In this document: piece after piece, positions 33,044 through 33,906 of the stretch
Layout of the letters: every line of letters starts with the position of its first letter
Numbering within the stretch: the first letter of the stretch is position 1
Assembly (NCBI GenBank): GCA_030681555.1
Contig: JAUXRW010000015.1
Location: 1 to 33,906 of the forward strand
Direction: 5' to 3'
From: Acidimicrobiales bacterium
GTDB taxonomy: Bacteria > Actinomycetota > Acidimicrobiia > Acidimicrobiales > VFJN01
DNA: 33,906 bases
The notes under the pieces: generated by a model
Databases searched by the model: none
Told to the model about the DNA's origin: nothing
What the model saw: only the letters and a program-made list of their open reading frames with translations
Program-made: the position numbers and the translations under genes

Positions 33044-33049
33044 AGGCTA
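33044..33049 (-). promoter_or_regulatory. -10 hexamer TAGCCT for the acyltransferase gene (leaderless)
   Basis: On the minus strand TAGCCT is followed by 9 nt and the ATG at 33034. GGCAGGA in the gap is too close to the start to be a good ribosome site. Confidence 0.45.
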
Positions 33050-33152
33050 CGGCAGCCCGCCGGCCCTGACCGGTCGAGGGTGTAGTGGCGTCCCAGCGCG
33101 GGTAAGGAGCGTCTGTCTGCCCCACCACAGACGTCAACCTTGGAGGTCACAC

Positions 33153-33650
33153 ATGGGGATCATCCGCAAGACGATGTCCGTGTCGACCCTTGGCCTGGTC
33201 TCGTTCCGCTCCAAGAAGGAACGGCTTCGCAGAGCCGAGGCCGACGTCCTGAAGACCGCCGCGGAGCTCTCGAGCGAGCAGCTCGCCCGAGCGCAGGCCG
33301 ACGAGCGGGTGGCGGTCGCCGAACGCCGCGCCCACCTGGCTGAGCTCCAGGCGCTCCACGAGGCGAAGGTGGCGGCCAAGCAGGGCCGTCGTGCCGCCAA
33401 GGCGAAGTCCACGCGGGGGAGTCGGCGGAAGCGCAAGGCCGCCGAGCAGGCTGTGCGTGGGTCGATCGACGGCATCGTCGCGGCCGTGCAGCCCGTGGTC
33501 GAGGAAGGGGCCAAGCAGGCCCGCAAGCACGGTCGGGACGCGGGCCGGCGCGGCAGGGAGGCAGGCCGCCGCGGCCGGGCCGCGGCCCGCAAGGCAGCGA
33601 AGGCCGCCGAGCGCGCCGCCGCCAAAGCCAAGGACCGCATCGACGCCTGA
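33153..33650 (+). CDS. Arg/Lys/Ala-rich protein with histone-H1-like C-terminal tail (unknown function)
   Basis: 165 aa from the ATG at 33153, preceded by TGGAGGT at good spacing. The N-terminus MGIIRKTMSVSTLGLVSFRS resembles short conserved actinobacterial proteins that I recall only as hypothetical. Residues ~22-75 form a charged helix (ERLRRAEADVLKTAAELSSE, AVAERRAHLAELQALHEAKV), then a very basic stretch, KQGRRAAKAKSTRGSRRKRK, a short amphipathic segment (GSIDGIVAAVQPVVEEGAKQ) and a repetitive tail, GRDAGRRGREAGRRGRAAAR and KAAKAAERAAAKAK. The tail recalls the Lys/Ala-rich ends of bacterial H1-like proteins and mycobacterial HupB, so nucleic-acid binding is plausible but unproven. The track's longer start (33033) is the intergenic region. 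Confidence 0.75.
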   Translation: MGIIRKTMSVSTLGLVSFRSKKERLRRAEADVLKTAAELSSEQLARAQADERVAVAERRAHLAELQALHEAKVAAKQGRRAAKAKSTRGSRRKRKAAEQAVRGSIDGIVAAVQPVVEEGAKQARKHGRDAGRRGREAGRRGRAAARKAAKAAERAAAKAKDRIDA

Positions 33651-33706
33651 CGTCGGCGGGTCAGGGGCGGCCAGCGCCGCTGCGCCGCGGTCCGGGTGGA
33701 GGCGAT

Positions 33707-33859
33707 GTGACTCGACCCACGACTCCTGCTGGAAGGGGCGCCCCACCTGCGGGCCCACTGGGGATGCTGGTCGCCCCTACGGCGACCCGTACCGGGCGGG
33801 GACCTGCTCGACGCCTTGGCCGACCTCGGCGTCGAGGTGGGTCTCGCCGATCATCGTTA
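33707..33859 (+). CDS. Possible 50-aa ORF of unknown function
   Basis: A GTG at 33707 with GGAGG four to five bases upstream opens a frame of 50 codons ending in TAG at 33859. The end is helix-like (DLLDALADLGVEVGLADHR) and the start is Pro/Gly-rich. It matches nothing I know. It could be the truncated start of a longer gene or a chance ORF. The last 47 bases of the window (33860-33906) are less GC-rich and show nothing recognisable. Confidence 0.25.
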
Positions 33860-33906
33860 GCGGCGGCGGTACAACGAATCCTCTTTGTGTCAAGGGCGCG
33901 GTTCGG

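Noticed and set aside
1-33906. CRISPR array, toxin-antitoxin pair, prophage or retron-like non-coding structure
   Set aside because: I looked for regularly spaced repeats, small overlapping gene pairs, integrase/capsid genes and reverse transcriptase motifs, and saw none.

Overview
This is a high-GC window (about 70% by eye) that reads as an actinomycetote chromosome. The likeliest placement is the Acidimicrobiia or a near relative; this is inferred from gene style and synteny, not from a marker gene. The core of the window is the classic near-origin actinobacterial cell-wall and signalling cluster: tRNA-Leu(CAG), fhaA, fhaB, pstP, rodA/ftsW, pbpA, pknB, with trpG/pabA and crgA close by. This is the same neighbourhood known from Mycobacterium tuberculosis (leuT to crgA), except that no pknA is present and a Ppx/GppA phosphatase sits between pabA and crgA.

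Layout. 1-1300: decayed DNA, with the tail of a probable transposase, a truncated GNAT acetyltransferase and a frameshifted molybdenum-hydroxylase large-subunit fragment. 1409-5561: a branched-chain amino-acid-type ABC importer operon (lipoprotein SBP, LivH permease, and a LivM-LivG fusion); no livF follows. 5562-9372: a gene graveyard with a 3' fragment of an IS1634-like transposase, a lipase 5' fragment, a truncated IS1380 transposase, a DUF1232 gene cut off at the IS boundary, an ANTAR-domain remnant, one intact methyltransferase and a gutted SnoaL-like gene. 9430-12888: one very large regulator with class III cyclase, LuxR HTH, AAA ATPase and helical-repeat regions. 13174-20601: tRNA-Leu, then the divergent fhaA-to-pknB cluster, apparently two transcription units (fhaA-fhaB-pstP-rodA-pbpA, tightly overlapping, and pknB with its own promoter). 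20626-23655: pabA, ppx, crgA and a small membrane/zinc-ribbon protein. 23729-27448: an HrpA-type DEAH helicase, ending at a strong convergent hairpin. 27510-30133: a thiolase divergent from a broken long-chain acyl-CoA synthetase, with a perfect TetR-style palindrome between them. 30280-33650: a coiled-coil protein, an acyltransferase-3 membrane protein and an Arg/Lys/Ala-rich protein with a histone-H1-like tail.

How it works together. FhaA/FhaB recognise phosphothreonine, PstP removes it, PknB adds it and senses muropeptides through PASTA domains, and RodA/FtsW plus PbpA polymerise and cross-link peptidoglycan; CrgA is a divisome scaffold. The thiolase and acyl-CoA synthetase belong to fatty-acid beta-oxidation, but the synthetase has lost its nucleotide-binding region here.

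The most notable non-gene signal is a TA(G/C)NNT hexamer placed 6-10 nt before the start codon of at least seven genes (fhaA, pknB, pabA, crgA, the 23655 gene, hrpA, the acyltransferase), with no Shine-Dalgarno sequence. This points to leaderless transcription as a common mode in this organism. I found no CRISPR array, phage or convincing new defence system.
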